Shown here piece by piece: positions 18,031 to 26,281 of a stretch of 61,644 nucleotides of DNA. The notes under the pieces are model-generated. The model had not been told where the DNA came from and did no database searches. It worked only from the letters and a program-made list of their open reading frames with translations. The position numbers and the translations under genes are program-made. The DNA lies in assembly GCA_910587175.1 (NCBI GenBank), contig CAJULH010000006.1, positions 1 to 61,644 on the forward strand, given 5' to 3'. Position 1 is the stretch's first letter; each line of letters begins with the position of its first letter. This DNA is from Candidatus Gastranaerophilales bacterium (GTDB lineage Bacteria > Cyanobacteriota > Vampirovibrionia > Gastranaerophilales > Gastranaerophilaceae).

Positions 18031-19326
18031 TTACTTTGCATTAAATGTATTGTTATTTAAGAGAATTTCATTAACCTTTTTGGTTGCAATCTGTTGGGTG
18101 ATAACAGCGAACATACCAGGATTTTGTCTGATTTCCTCAAAAATCTGGGCACCTGTTGTGTGATACAATCTTGCAATTTCATTTACCTGCTCTAATATAT
18201 CATCCTGCCCGATTTTAATATCCTCTTCTTTGGCAATTTTTTCAACAACCAGGGAATTTTTAATGCGTTTTAAAGCTTCTTCTCTGAATTTTTTGTCTAC
18301 TTCTTCTTTGCCTTCTTTTTCAACAAGTTCGTCAAAGTTTTGACCGTGGCGTTCTGCATTTTGTTTTGTTTCGTTGCGGATAGCGTCAATCTCCCTGTCT
18401 ATCATAGTTTCCTGAATATCAATCTTTGTATCATCCACAACCTTGTTAAATATTACTTCTATTTTTCTTCTTTCGTTTTCATTTTTGGCAGTTTCATCAA
18501 TGAATTTTTGAATATCGGCTTTCAGGGCATCTAAATTGTCGAATTTACCTGCTTTTTTGGCAAGTTCATCGTTTAATTCCGGTAAGTTTCTTGTTTTTAT
18601 CTCATGCAGCTTGATTTTGAACTGCGCTTTTGCTCCCTTTAGCTTGTCCTGGTGGTAATTTTCGGGGAAAGTTACATCAATTGTAAATTCTTCGCCTTTT
18701 TTGTGTCCTACAAGCCCTTCTGCAAAGCCCGGAATAAAGTTTGAATGCGCTAAATCAAGCGTATAATTTTTGCCTGCGCCATGTTCAATTGCTTCGTCAC
18801 CTACAAATCCTTCAAAATCAAATACAACAGTATCATCAGCCTTTGTTTCGCGGTCTTCTTCAACTGTCTCTAAAGTTGAAAATCTTTGCTGTATAGTCTC
18901 AAGTTCTTTTTCCAAAGCATCTTTTTCGGATTTGAATTCTTCAAAATCTACCTTGTTTTCTTTATATTTTGCAAGTTTTACTTCGGGTTTTAACTCAGCC
19001 TTTACGGTGAGCTTCATATCTTTCCCTGCTTCAAAATCGTAAGATTCAATGTATGGCTGCATTGCAAGGTCAAGCTTATGTTCTTCAGATACCTTTGAAA
19101 ATTCTTTCGGGAATATGTCTTCAATGGCTTCAGCCTTGATTCTTTCAGCACCTACATACTTTTCAACGATATTTTTAGGCGCTTTTCCTTTTCTGAATCC
19201 TGCAATATTTACATTTTGGCTGATTTTTCTAAAAGCCTTATTATAAGCGTTTTCTGCCTCTTTAGCATCAATTGTCATATCAATTTTTGCAACGTTGCCT
19301 TCTAAAATTTCAAGTTTACTTGTCAT
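18031..19326 (-). CDS. tig: Trigger factor, ribosome-associated chaperone
   Basis: Trigger factor binds nascent chains at the ribosome exit. The 431-aa protein has the N-terminal ribosome-binding domain with the signature GFRKGKAPKNIVEK (about residues 42-55), a central FKBP-type peptidyl-prolyl isomerase domain (about 155-240, containing FVGDEAIEHGAGKNY), and the helical C-terminal domain. AGGTGATTT precedes the ATG. It heads the tig-clpP-clpX cluster, a common bacterial arrangement for protein quality control. Confidence 0.97.
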   Translation of the reverse strand: MTSKLEILEGNVAKIDMTIDAKEAENAYNKAFRKISQNVNIAGFRKGKAPKNIVEKYVGAERIKAEAIEDIFPKEFSKVSEEHKLDLAMQPYIESYDFEAGKDMKLTVKAELKPEVKLAKYKENKVDFEEFKSEKDALEKELETIQQRFSTLETVEEDRETKADDTVVFDFEGFVGDEAIEHGAGKNYTLDLAHSNFIPGFAEGLVGHKKGEEFTIDVTFPENYHQDKLKGAKAQFKIKLHEIKTRNLPELNDELAKKAGKFDNLDALKADIQKFIDETAKNENERRKIEVIFNKVVDDTKIDIQETMIDREIDAIRNETKQNAERHGQNFDELVEKEGKEEVDKKFREEALKRIKNSLVVEKIAKEEDIKIGQDDILEQVNEIARLYHTTGAQIFEEIRQNPGMFAVITQQIATKKVNEILLNNNTFNAK

Positions 19327-19397
19327 AAATCACCTATATTATTTCTAATTATGTATAATAGTATAACCTAAAAACAAAAATCATGGTCAATTTGGTG

Positions 19398-19411
19398 TAT
19401 AATTTTAATTA
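19398..19411 (+). promoter_or_regulatory. TGTATAAT box placed for a leaderless nanE transcript
   Basis: TATAAT at 19398-19403 ends 7 bases before the ATG at 19411, and no ribosome binding site exists between them. No clear -35 was found. Confidence 0.5.
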
Positions 19412-20139
19412 TGGGTAATACAGAAATTTTAAACAAATTAAAAAACCAAATAATTGTTTCAGTCCAAAGTTCCTTTGGAGAACCATTGTATGATGAAAAT
19501 GTTATGATTGCAATGATTAAATCGGTTATATCCGGAGGAGCCACTGCTCTAAGGCTTGCAGGGGAAAGGGATATTAAAAATGCCCGTAAAAATTTTGCGG
19601 ATATACCGATTATAGGAATTACAAAGCCGAAAATTATTCCTGAAAATTTTGAAGAATTGGTCTATATAACGCCTTCTGCAGAGGATTGCAGGGCTGTAAT
19701 AAATGCAGGGGCGGATGTCGTAGCGTTTGACGGGACAATGCGGAAACGCCCTTCAGGAGAGAGTTTGAAGGATATAATTGATTTTATCCGTTCTGAAGGT
19801 AAGCTTGCAATGGCAGATGTATCAACGCTTTCAGAGGCTATAAATGCTGCAAATCTTGGCTGTGACATTATTTCAACCACATTGAGCGGATATACAAAAG
19901 AAAGCATTGAAGAAAATGCGGCAGCAGGAAAAAACCCGGAAGAACCTGATTATACGCTATTATCAGAGATTGTTAAAAATGTAAATTGCCCTGTGATTCT
20001 TGAAGGGCGCATATGGCAGCCTGAACAGGCATCTAAAGCCTTTGAGCTGGGGGCATTTGCGGTAGTTATCGGCTCTGCAATAACGCGTCCGCATGAAATA
20101 ACTAAAAGATTTATAAAGAAAGGGCTGAAAGCACTATGA
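19411..20139 (+). CDS. nanE: N-acetylmannosamine-6-phosphate 2-epimerase
   Basis: NanE converts N-acetylmannosamine 6-phosphate to N-acetylglucosamine 6-phosphate. The 242-aa TIM barrel shows family motifs: IIVSVQSSFGEPLY at the start, ATALRLAG, IIGITK, VAFDGTMRKRP, MADVSTLSEA, STTLSGYT, ILEGRIWQPEQA and VVIGSAITRP. It overlaps the following kinase gene by 4 bases (ATGA), so the two enzymes act in sequence from N-acetylmannosamine. No sialate lyase or transporter is in the window. Confidence 0.95.
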   Translation: MGNTEILNKLKNQIIVSVQSSFGEPLYDENVMIAMIKSVISGGATALRLAGERDIKNARKNFADIPIIGITKPKIIPENFEELVYITPSAEDCRAVINAGADVVAFDGTMRKRPSGESLKDIIDFIRSEGKLAMADVSTLSEAINAANLGCDIISTTLSGYTKESIEENAAAGKNPEEPDYTLLSEIVKNVNCPVILEGRIWQPEQASKAFELGAFAVVIGSAITRPHEITKRFIKKGLKAL

Positions 20140-21017
20140 ATACCGGGAAAAAGGCACTTGGCATAGATATTGGCGGTACAAAAATTTATGCGGCAATTGT
20201 GGATGAAAACGGTAAAATCCTTACAGTACCTGAAAAATATGCCACTCCAAAAACAGTTGACGGCATTAAAGAAACTCTTTCAAATATTATTAAAAAACAG
20301 GCAAAAGACGCGTCAATCGTTGCTATAGCTACCGCGGGCGCCGTAAATAATGAAAATACAAAAATTTTATCTTCAACGGCAAATTTGGTTGAAGGGTATT
20401 CTGAAATTGATTTTCAGTCTTTGAGCCCTAAAATTCCTGTATTTATTGAGAATGATGCCAATTGTGCAGCTTGGGCTGAACATAACATAGGGGCTGCAAA
20501 AGGCGCCAGCCATTCAATTACGCTTACTCTCGGTACGGGCGTTGGCGGCGGTATCATAATTAACAACAAACTTTTAAAGGGAAAATCAGGTGCTGCGGGC
20601 GAAATGCACTTTAAGATGTCTCTTGAACGAAAAAGACCCTGTACCTGCGGCACTTACGATTGTTTTGAATCTTACGTTTCAGGCAGGGGGCTGGCTTTAA
20701 CCTATCGGGACGTAATAAATCGTGATATAACTACATATCAGCTAATTGAACGTGCCAAAGAAGGCGATGCAGGCTGCATTTTATCATTGGACATATGGCA
20801 AAGACACTTGGCGGACGGGCTTATAGGGCTGAATGATATTTTTGATACCGAAATTTTTGTGCTTTCAGGCTCTATGGCTGAGTTTGTGGAGGTTGAATAC
20901 GTTCAAAACCTTGTCAATAAGGAGATTGTAACGACTCCTACCCGGGTGAAACTTGCTTCTGCCGGGAATTTTGCAGGGCTCATCGGTGCGTCGCTTTTGG
21001 CTTTTGATAAAATTTAA
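20136..21017 (+). CDS. nanK: ROK-family kinase, probably N-acetylmannosamine kinase
   Basis: The 293-aa sugar kinase has the ROK phosphate loop DIGGTKIYAAIV near the N-terminus, the catalytic aspartate in FIENDANCAAWAE, the second loop LTLGTGVGGGIIINN, and the zinc-binding cluster C-T-C-G-T-Y-D-C-F-E. ROK kinases phosphorylate glucose, N-acetylmannosamine or relatives. Translational coupling with nanE makes N-acetylmannosamine the most likely substrate, though a glucokinase role is not excluded. Confidence 0.88.
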   Translation: MNTGKKALGIDIGGTKIYAAIVDENGKILTVPEKYATPKTVDGIKETLSNIIKKQAKDASIVAIATAGAVNNENTKILSSTANLVEGYSEIDFQSLSPKIPVFIENDANCAAWAEHNIGAAKGASHSITLTLGTGVGGGIIINNKLLKGKSGAAGEMHFKMSLERKRPCTCGTYDCFESYVSGRGLALTYRDVINRDITTYQLIERAKEGDAGCILSLDIWQRHLADGLIGLNDIFDTEIFVLSGSMAEFVEVEYVQNLVNKEIVTTPTRVKLASAGNFAGLIGASLLAFDKI

Positions 21018-21175
21018 CCTTTTTATTGATGCGAAATATCTTTTAAATGCTTGATACAAGGTCGTTTTGCTTTTTTACAACGTTTGAAACCGGCTTCGAT
21101 TGTGAATTTTAGCATATTAAAACTAACTAAATTACCTTATAAACCGGATTTGGTACGCTTTTCACGCCTGCAAAA

Positions 21176-21355
21176 TTACAGCAGCTTTAAAATTTTTTCA
21201 AATTTATTTTGCATAATTTTATTTAAATATAAAAACTGATAATCACCTGTGCCGATTTCTTCGTGGTATGATAGAGCGTCTTTTAACAAGGTATTCATAT
21301 AATTTAACCCTTGTATGTGCTTTTTTACATAGTCTAATTTTTGTTTTGCGTTCAT
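21176..21355 (-). CDS. Small 59-aa basic protein, divergent from an XRE regulator
   Basis: A complete frame runs from ATG at 21355 to TAA at 21176, beginning M-N-A-K-Q-K-L-D-Y-V-K-K-H-I-Q. It is supported by a near-consensus ribosome site, AAGGAGATAG, about 6 bases upstream. The product is helical and lysine-rich with no membrane segment. It sits back-to-back with the XRE-type gene across a 100-base intergenic region, an arrangement typical of small regulator-target modules. Function unknown. Confidence 0.65.
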   Translation of the reverse strand: MNAKQKLDYVKKHIQGLNYMNTLLKDALSYHEEIGTGDYQFLYLNKIMQNKFEKILKLL

Positions 21356-21404
21356 AAAAAACTATCTCCTTAAAATACTTAAATAATCTTTATTTTCAGA
21401 ATTT

Positions 21405-21448
21405 TTGTTCGTGGTATGAGTTGTTTATTTTGTTAGTATAACGAACAA
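21405..21448 (+). promoter_or_regulatory. Inverted repeat around the XRE promoter
   Basis: TTGTTCG (21405-21411) and its exact complement CGAACAA (21442-21448) bracket the core promoter, whose -10 (TATAAC, 21437-21442) overlaps the right arm. The 12-mer TTCGTGGTATGA overlapping the left arm (21408-21419) recurs at 21260-21271 inside the neighbouring small gene. These are candidate operators. Confidence 0.5.
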
Positions 21449-21455
21449 TTAAAAA

Positions 21456-21668
21456 ATGGACAAGAGATTTTTACAAAAATTTGCAAAGCATCTGAGGTCT
21501 CTTAGAAAAGAAAAGGGGCTTGTGCAGGATGACTTTAACTCTAATAAAATTTCCCGCTCAATGTATGCGCACATTGAACTGGCTGATACTGATGTTACGC
21601 TTTCAAAAGTGAAGGCAATTGCTGACAGGCTTGGCGTACACCCAAAAGAACTTCTGGATTTTGATTAA
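21456..21668 (+). CDS. XRE-family helix-turn-helix regulator
   Basis: The 70-aa protein is a bare Cro/C1-type helix-turn-helix domain (FAKHLRSLRKEKGLVQDDF, then ISRSMYAHIELADTDVTLSK and IADRLGVHPKELLDFD). It has no sensor domain, so it probably acts as a dimeric autorepressor. Its promoter is flanked by a perfect 7-bp inverted repeat. It is divergent from a 59-aa gene. Confidence 0.85.
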   Translation: MDKRFLQKFAKHLRSLRKEKGLVQDDFNSNKISRSMYAHIELADTDVTLSKVKAIADRLGVHPKELLDFD

Positions 21669-21740
21669 TACCTTAAAATACGCCCATTATCCTGTTTTAA
21701 TGTATTGCAAGCGTTTATCGGGTAAAAAATCTGCTGTCGT

Positions 21741-22406
21741 CTAAAATTCAAATATAACAAGGTTTCTATCGTGTTCAACATCAATAGGCAGACTGTATGG
21801 CACAATATCAGGGGCTTTCAAATTTTTATGCGTTTTAAGGGCTTCGCTAATCTCTGTTTGTACATCTTTTGCCTTATAAAAAACAGCCTTCCCACCTTGT
21901 GCGGCGTGCCTTTTTGCCAAAGGCAAAATGTCTTTAATTTTCCCGACAGCCCGAAATGTAACAATATCAGCATTTTGGCATGGAAAATCTTCCGCTCTGC
22001 CGTATAGAATTTTTAGATTTTCAAGCTCCAGATTTTCTTTTGCAAGCTCAATAAATTTTATCTTTTTTTGTCTTGAATCGTTTGCTATCACTGTTAGCTC
22101 GGGGAATGCCAGTGCCAAAATTACGCTTGGAAAACCGCCGCCTGTGCCTATATCCATTAGCTTTACAGCGAAACCATAGTCATTTTTAGCGTTTAAAAGC
22201 GGCAAAAATTTATCCCACAAAACTATAGAAAGGCTGTCATAGATATGCTTTTCAAATAAATTCGGAATTTCATTTCTGCTCATTAAATTAGTATGCGAAT
22301 TGTATTCAAGGAATAATTTTTCCCACTTTTCAAAGGCTAAAACCTGCTTGGTATCCAGTTCTATGCCTAATTTTTCTTTAATAATCTTAATTTGTTCTTT
22401 ATTCAT
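21741..22406 (-). CDS. rsmG: 16S rRNA (guanine-N7) methyltransferase RsmG
   Basis: RsmG (GidB) methylates G527 of 16S rRNA using S-adenosylmethionine. The 221-aa protein shows the SAM-binding motif LMDIGTGGGFPSVILALAFP, the acidic strand IANDSRQKKIKFIE, and the family stretch NADIVTFRAVGKI. It begins 3 bases after the stop of the P-loop/TPR gene on the same strand, so the two are very probably co-transcribed. Confidence 0.95.
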   Translation of the reverse strand: MNKEQIKIIKEKLGIELDTKQVLAFEKWEKLFLEYNSHTNLMSRNEIPNLFEKHIYDSLSIVLWDKFLPLLNAKNDYGFAVKLMDIGTGGGFPSVILALAFPELTVIANDSRQKKIKFIELAKENLELENLKILYGRAEDFPCQNADIVTFRAVGKIKDILPLAKRHAAQGGKAVFYKAKDVQTEISEALKTHKNLKAPDIVPYSLPIDVEHDRNLVIFEF

Positions 22407-22409
22407 ATC

Positions 22410-24878
22410 TTAATTATCTAAAAGCCTTGTGTTGTCTTTGTTTTCAATGTATTTACCAGCAACTTCCCTGAATTCTGATTCATCCATTTTGATTTTCATA
22501 TCGTTAATCCGGATTGAAATTCTTTCCCTGTTTTCGTTTGAAATATTGCTGCCGAGTGCTTTTTTGGCTTCAAAATAATTTATCAATGCAAGCTTGTTAT
22601 TCATAGTGTTGTAATAGTAATCGCCAAGCTCCAGGCGGGATAGCGCTATTTTAAAATCGTCTTTGAGCCTCACTGCTGCATCGAGGGAAATCTGCATATA
22701 TTTTGCTGAAGTTTCCGGGCTATTATCTCTGTAAAGCATTGAAAGCTGCCTGCTTGCAAAGTATATACCGTTTTGGTTTTCTTCTTCCGTATCTATTTTC
22801 AGCGCAGCTTTGAAATTTTCGGTACTTGTTTCAAAGGATTCCTGTACACCGGTTTCAGACCATTTTTCAGCGTATATCAGCCCTGTATTGGCGTAACAGG
22901 TAGATAAGAATTTATTTTCCTTTGAATCTTTTTTATTTTGGATTCCATCTATACTTTTTTGGTAGTATTCAAGCGCTTTTTCGGTATTCTGCCCGTCATC
23001 GTAAAGCAGGGCTGTCTTAAAATAAATTTCAGATAAAAGTATGTTATCCGGGTTATTTGTATCGCTTGAGCTGAGCGCATTTTCATAGTTTTTTAATGCG
23101 GATTTAAAATCGTTTTCCATCTCATAAATTTCGCCAAGTGCCAGATATCCTTTTGCAATGGTGTTTTTTGGCATGGTGATATCATTTTTAAATTGCATGC
23201 TGTCGTCTGAAAATGCAGGGATAACTTCGCTTAAGCATTCTTTTGCCTTTTCAAAACGATATAAATTTTTATATAAATTCGCTGTTTGCAGCTTTATATC
23301 TGCAAACCGGCTGATGTCCCCAAGCTCTTTTGAGATATCCGATGCTTTGAGATAACATTTTATAGATTCCTCAAAATTGTTGATTTTACTATAGTTTTTA
23401 GCCAGTTTTACCAAAAGCTGCGCGGATATTTTTTTGTCTGAATCTTCATTTTTTAATCTGTTAAGAATTTCTATAGCGCCTGTGTAATTGTATTCTGATT
23501 CCAGCTTTTCGGCTTCTTTAAAAACATCTTCAGGTGTTTTTGAAATTTGATTCTGAATGGTGTTTTTACTTTTTGCAACCTTGTTTTTTCTGAATTCTTC
23601 AATTAAAACTTTTTCTTCTTCGCTTAAAATTTCTTCTCCAAAAAGCGGGTCTGCTGCAGGTTTTTTGGAAATACCGGTATTCTCAGGCGTGCTTTGGAAT
23701 TTTTTGTTTTTTAAATTGGCAAGCTTTGCATACCAGGGCATTCCCGCTCCACGTGCCTGCTGTATATAAGAAAAATCCTGTTTTTTGCTTTCTGTGCTTA
23801 TGCCTGGAATATTTGGAATCTTTGTTTTTAAATATTCAATTTGTTTTCGTATGCTTTCGCGCGAAAGGCGAAGAAGCCTGTCTTTTGGGCTTTTTGCAAG
23901 CTCTTTTTTGTAGATTTCTATTAAATTTTTATAGTTATTTATCTTTTCTTTGACAGAAAGTCCGGAGAGGAAATGCTGTTTTAAATAGTCTTTCAGGTAG
24001 ATTTCATCATCAAATTTTGAGATTAGAAGTTTTCTGTAAAGGTAATTTACAAGGGAGATATCACCCAATTTGTAATATTCTATAAAACCGATTTTGACAG
24101 AGTGGTTTAAACAGGACATATTTTGCAAAAACGGCAGATAGATAGGCGGCACAAGAGATACAATCTTTGATAAAAGAAAGTCTGAAAATTCCATGTTTCT
24201 TTTTTTGAATTCTTCGATAAATTCTTTCAGTGTGGTATTTACTGTTGAAATATATCTTAGTGTCATGCTTAAATACAGCTCATAGCCTTTTGTTTGGGTG
24301 TATAATTCCTCAATGTCTGCATCATCGAAGATTTCAAGCGCATCCTGCACCTTTAATTTAAAGGTGAGATAGTCATTTGGCTCTATAGATATTATTTCAA
24401 AACCAAGCCCTTTATTTTCAAAGAATTCCGGGTTTAAAACGCGCGAAATCAGGATTAATTTAACGTTTTCAAATTTTCCTAAATGTGCCAGAAAATCCAT
24501 AATTTCAGAGTTTTTGGAAATTATTTCAAAATTATCTATAATTATTAAGCTTTTCTTATCAAGGTTCTTAAAATAAAAACTTACCTTTTGGGCAAAGTTT
24601 TCTGTCAGGCTTTTTTTCAAATTTATTCTTTTATTTATTGAATAGTATCTTAAATTGTCGTAAAAGCCGAGGAGAAAATCGTCTATAACGCTGTTTTCAA
24701 AGCAAAGATGACGGAAAAGGAGTATATTTTCATCAATATTTTCTATAGCTTTGTTTACAATTTCGCTTTTTCCGCAACCTTGGAAACCGCCAATGTAGAG
24801 TAAGTCTTTTTGGGAATTTATAAAGTCATGGATTTGACCCAAGATGTTTGTGTTAAATTTTGTAAAATTTTCATCCAT
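22410..24878 (-). CDS. STAND-like P-loop ATPase with TPR repeats
   Basis: The 822-aa protein has an N-terminal nucleotide-binding domain with Walker A GGFQGCGKS (about residues 32-40) and Walker B SLIIIDNFE (about 114-122), then a helical region to about 330, a low-complexity linker, and from about 440 to 800 a series of TPR-like helical hairpins (for example ESIKCYLKASDISKELGD and ALEYYQKSIDGI). The architecture resembles STAND signalling ATPases, which oligomerise on ligand sensing by the repeats. No effector domain is visible. A TGTAAAAT box ends 8 bases before the ATG, without a ribosome site. Confidence 0.85.
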   Translation of the reverse strand: MDENFTKFNTNILGQIHDFINSQKDLLYIGGFQGCGKSEIVNKAIENIDENILLFRHLCFENSVIDDFLLGFYDNLRYYSINKRINLKKSLTENFAQKVSFYFKNLDKKSLIIIDNFEIISKNSEIMDFLAHLGKFENVKLILISRVLNPEFFENKGLGFEIISIEPNDYLTFKLKVQDALEIFDDADIEELYTQTKGYELYLSMTLRYISTVNTTLKEFIEEFKKRNMEFSDFLLSKIVSLVPPIYLPFLQNMSCLNHSVKIGFIEYYKLGDISLVNYLYRKLLISKFDDEIYLKDYLKQHFLSGLSVKEKINNYKNLIEIYKKELAKSPKDRLLRLSRESIRKQIEYLKTKIPNIPGISTESKKQDFSYIQQARGAGMPWYAKLANLKNKKFQSTPENTGISKKPAADPLFGEEILSEEEKVLIEEFRKNKVAKSKNTIQNQISKTPEDVFKEAEKLESEYNYTGAIEILNRLKNEDSDKKISAQLLVKLAKNYSKINNFEESIKCYLKASDISKELGDISRFADIKLQTANLYKNLYRFEKAKECLSEVIPAFSDDSMQFKNDITMPKNTIAKGYLALGEIYEMENDFKSALKNYENALSSSDTNNPDNILLSEIYFKTALLYDDGQNTEKALEYYQKSIDGIQNKKDSKENKFLSTCYANTGLIYAEKWSETGVQESFETSTENFKAALKIDTEEENQNGIYFASRQLSMLYRDNSPETSAKYMQISLDAAVRLKDDFKIALSRLELGDYYYNTMNNKLALINYFEAKKALGSNISNENRERISIRINDMKIKMDESEFREVAGKYIENKDNTRLLDN

Positions 24879-25060
24879 ACTATTTTATTTTACATAATTT
24901 TACAATTTTTATCCACTTAGTAACGCTTTTTTCAAGAATTATTTTAAAAAAATTAATAAAAATTTAATTGTAAATCAATGTAAATTTTTGTACTTTTAGG
25001 TAGCAAAATTTTATATTTACAAGTGTTTTTATATGTGTGTCTTAGTTTCGGGGTCCTTTA

Positions 25061-26281
25061 ATGGCATTAAAAATAACGAATAATTTTAATAAATCCCAGG
25101 CATTCAAAGGGAATGCTTCTTCAGGCTTGTCGTCCCTTAATGCTTTATATATTCAAAATACAGGTGTGCAAAACCCTGCAAATGCTATGATTCAGCCTGC
25201 AGCTCAATTTGCGCCTTCTGCTGCACAAGCTGCTATTCCGTCCGGGCAGCAAAACGGAGTTATAAACCCGCTTCCTGCTTATATGCCAGGGGTTGGTGCC
25301 GTTCCTTCCGGATATTTTATGCCAGGTGATGATAACCACGGAAGTGAAGATAAAATCATTAAAAAGACACCCTTAACCGGCGCAAGAATTATGGCGGATA
25401 AGATTGCAAAGGACATTTTTGTTTATGCGCCAAAAGGCATGCAAGGTTCTAAAAACAGCAATTTCTATGAATATTTATCACTGGGTATAATACCTTATAT
25501 TGTTGGTTCTGCCATGCTTATTGCAACATCTGTTGCAGCGAAAAAATTCTTTAACCCTAACGATGCAAAAGCTTCCGGCATGATGGGCAAAAATATTGCC
25601 ATGGGAGTTATTTTGTATGGCGCTATGAAATGGGCTGCAAACAAGGTGATGAACAAAGGCACGGAAATTATCACCGGTGTTGATATGGAAATGCCCTATA
25701 AGAAGGTTATAAACGAACTCCCCGAAAATGGCCGCGCAAAGGTTGTAACGGAATTTCACAGGGTATTTGAAAGTGTTGATTTCCCAAGGTGGGATTTAAT
25801 TAATAAGCAAGGCGAAGAAAACGGAAACAGATACGAATTTTATGATAAGATTGCAGAAGATAAACTTGGTTGTGAAGAGCCTTTAAATGCTCCTGATCAG
25901 GTTGTACAGCCTTTGATTAAGAAAGCTTTGACAAAAGCTATGGCTGCAAGAAGTCTGACATCATTCTTATGGGCTGCAACAGGTGTTGCAATTGCTGCAC
26001 AAAAACCATTTGCAGAAGAATTCCTGAATTTTAGCCGCAGTTCCGGCGTATTAAATACACTAAAACATTTGCCTAAGAATTTTGCTGAAGTATTTGTAAA
26101 ATCTGCTAAACAATTATGGCAGGGTTCTACATTTAAATCCGGTCTTGTTGGCAAGGGTTTAATTATCTTAGCTACAGCATCTACAGTGCTCGGTCTTTTA
26201 AATGTTAAACGCGGCTATAAAATAGATAAACACCCGTCAGAAACAAAGATAGACTACAAAAAAGATTATGTGGAGAATTAA
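25061..26281 (+). CDS. Multi-spanning membrane protein with N-terminal F-K-G element
   Basis: I do not recognise this 406-aa protein. Its N-terminus (NNFNKSQAFKGNASSG, residues 7-22) carries the F-x-G element seen in other proteins of this window. A Pro/Ala/Gln-rich linker follows to about residue 90. Hydrophobic segments lie near residues 140-163 (IIPYIVGSAMLIATSVAA), 175-195, 305-320 and 370-390 (GLIILATASTVLGLLNV). The stop codon overlaps the next start by one base (TAATG), so the pair is translationally coupled. The operon continues into a GH13 enzyme, suggesting a membrane site for glucan metabolism. Confidence 0.7.
   Translation: MALKITNNFNKSQAFKGNASSGLSSLNALYIQNTGVQNPANAMIQPAAQFAPSAAQAAIPSGQQNGVINPLPAYMPGVGAVPSGYFMPGDDNHGSEDKIIKKTPLTGARIMADKIAKDIFVYAPKGMQGSKNSNFYEYLSLGIIPYIVGSAMLIATSVAAKKFFNPNDAKASGMMGKNIAMGVILYGAMKWAANKVMNKGTEIITGVDMEMPYKKVINELPENGRAKVVTEFHRVFESVDFPRWDLINKQGEENGNRYEFYDKIAEDKLGCEEPLNAPDQVVQPLIKKALTKAMAARSLTSFLWAATGVAIAAQKPFAEEFLNFSRSSGVLNTLKHLPKNFAEVFVKSAKQLWQGSTFKSGLVGKGLIILATASTVLGLLNVKRGYKIDKHPSETKIDYKKDYVEN

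Noticed and set aside
21018..21175. Possible gene in the spacer after nanK
   Set aside because: The only open stretch has no start signal and overlaps the end of the opposing 59-aa gene.
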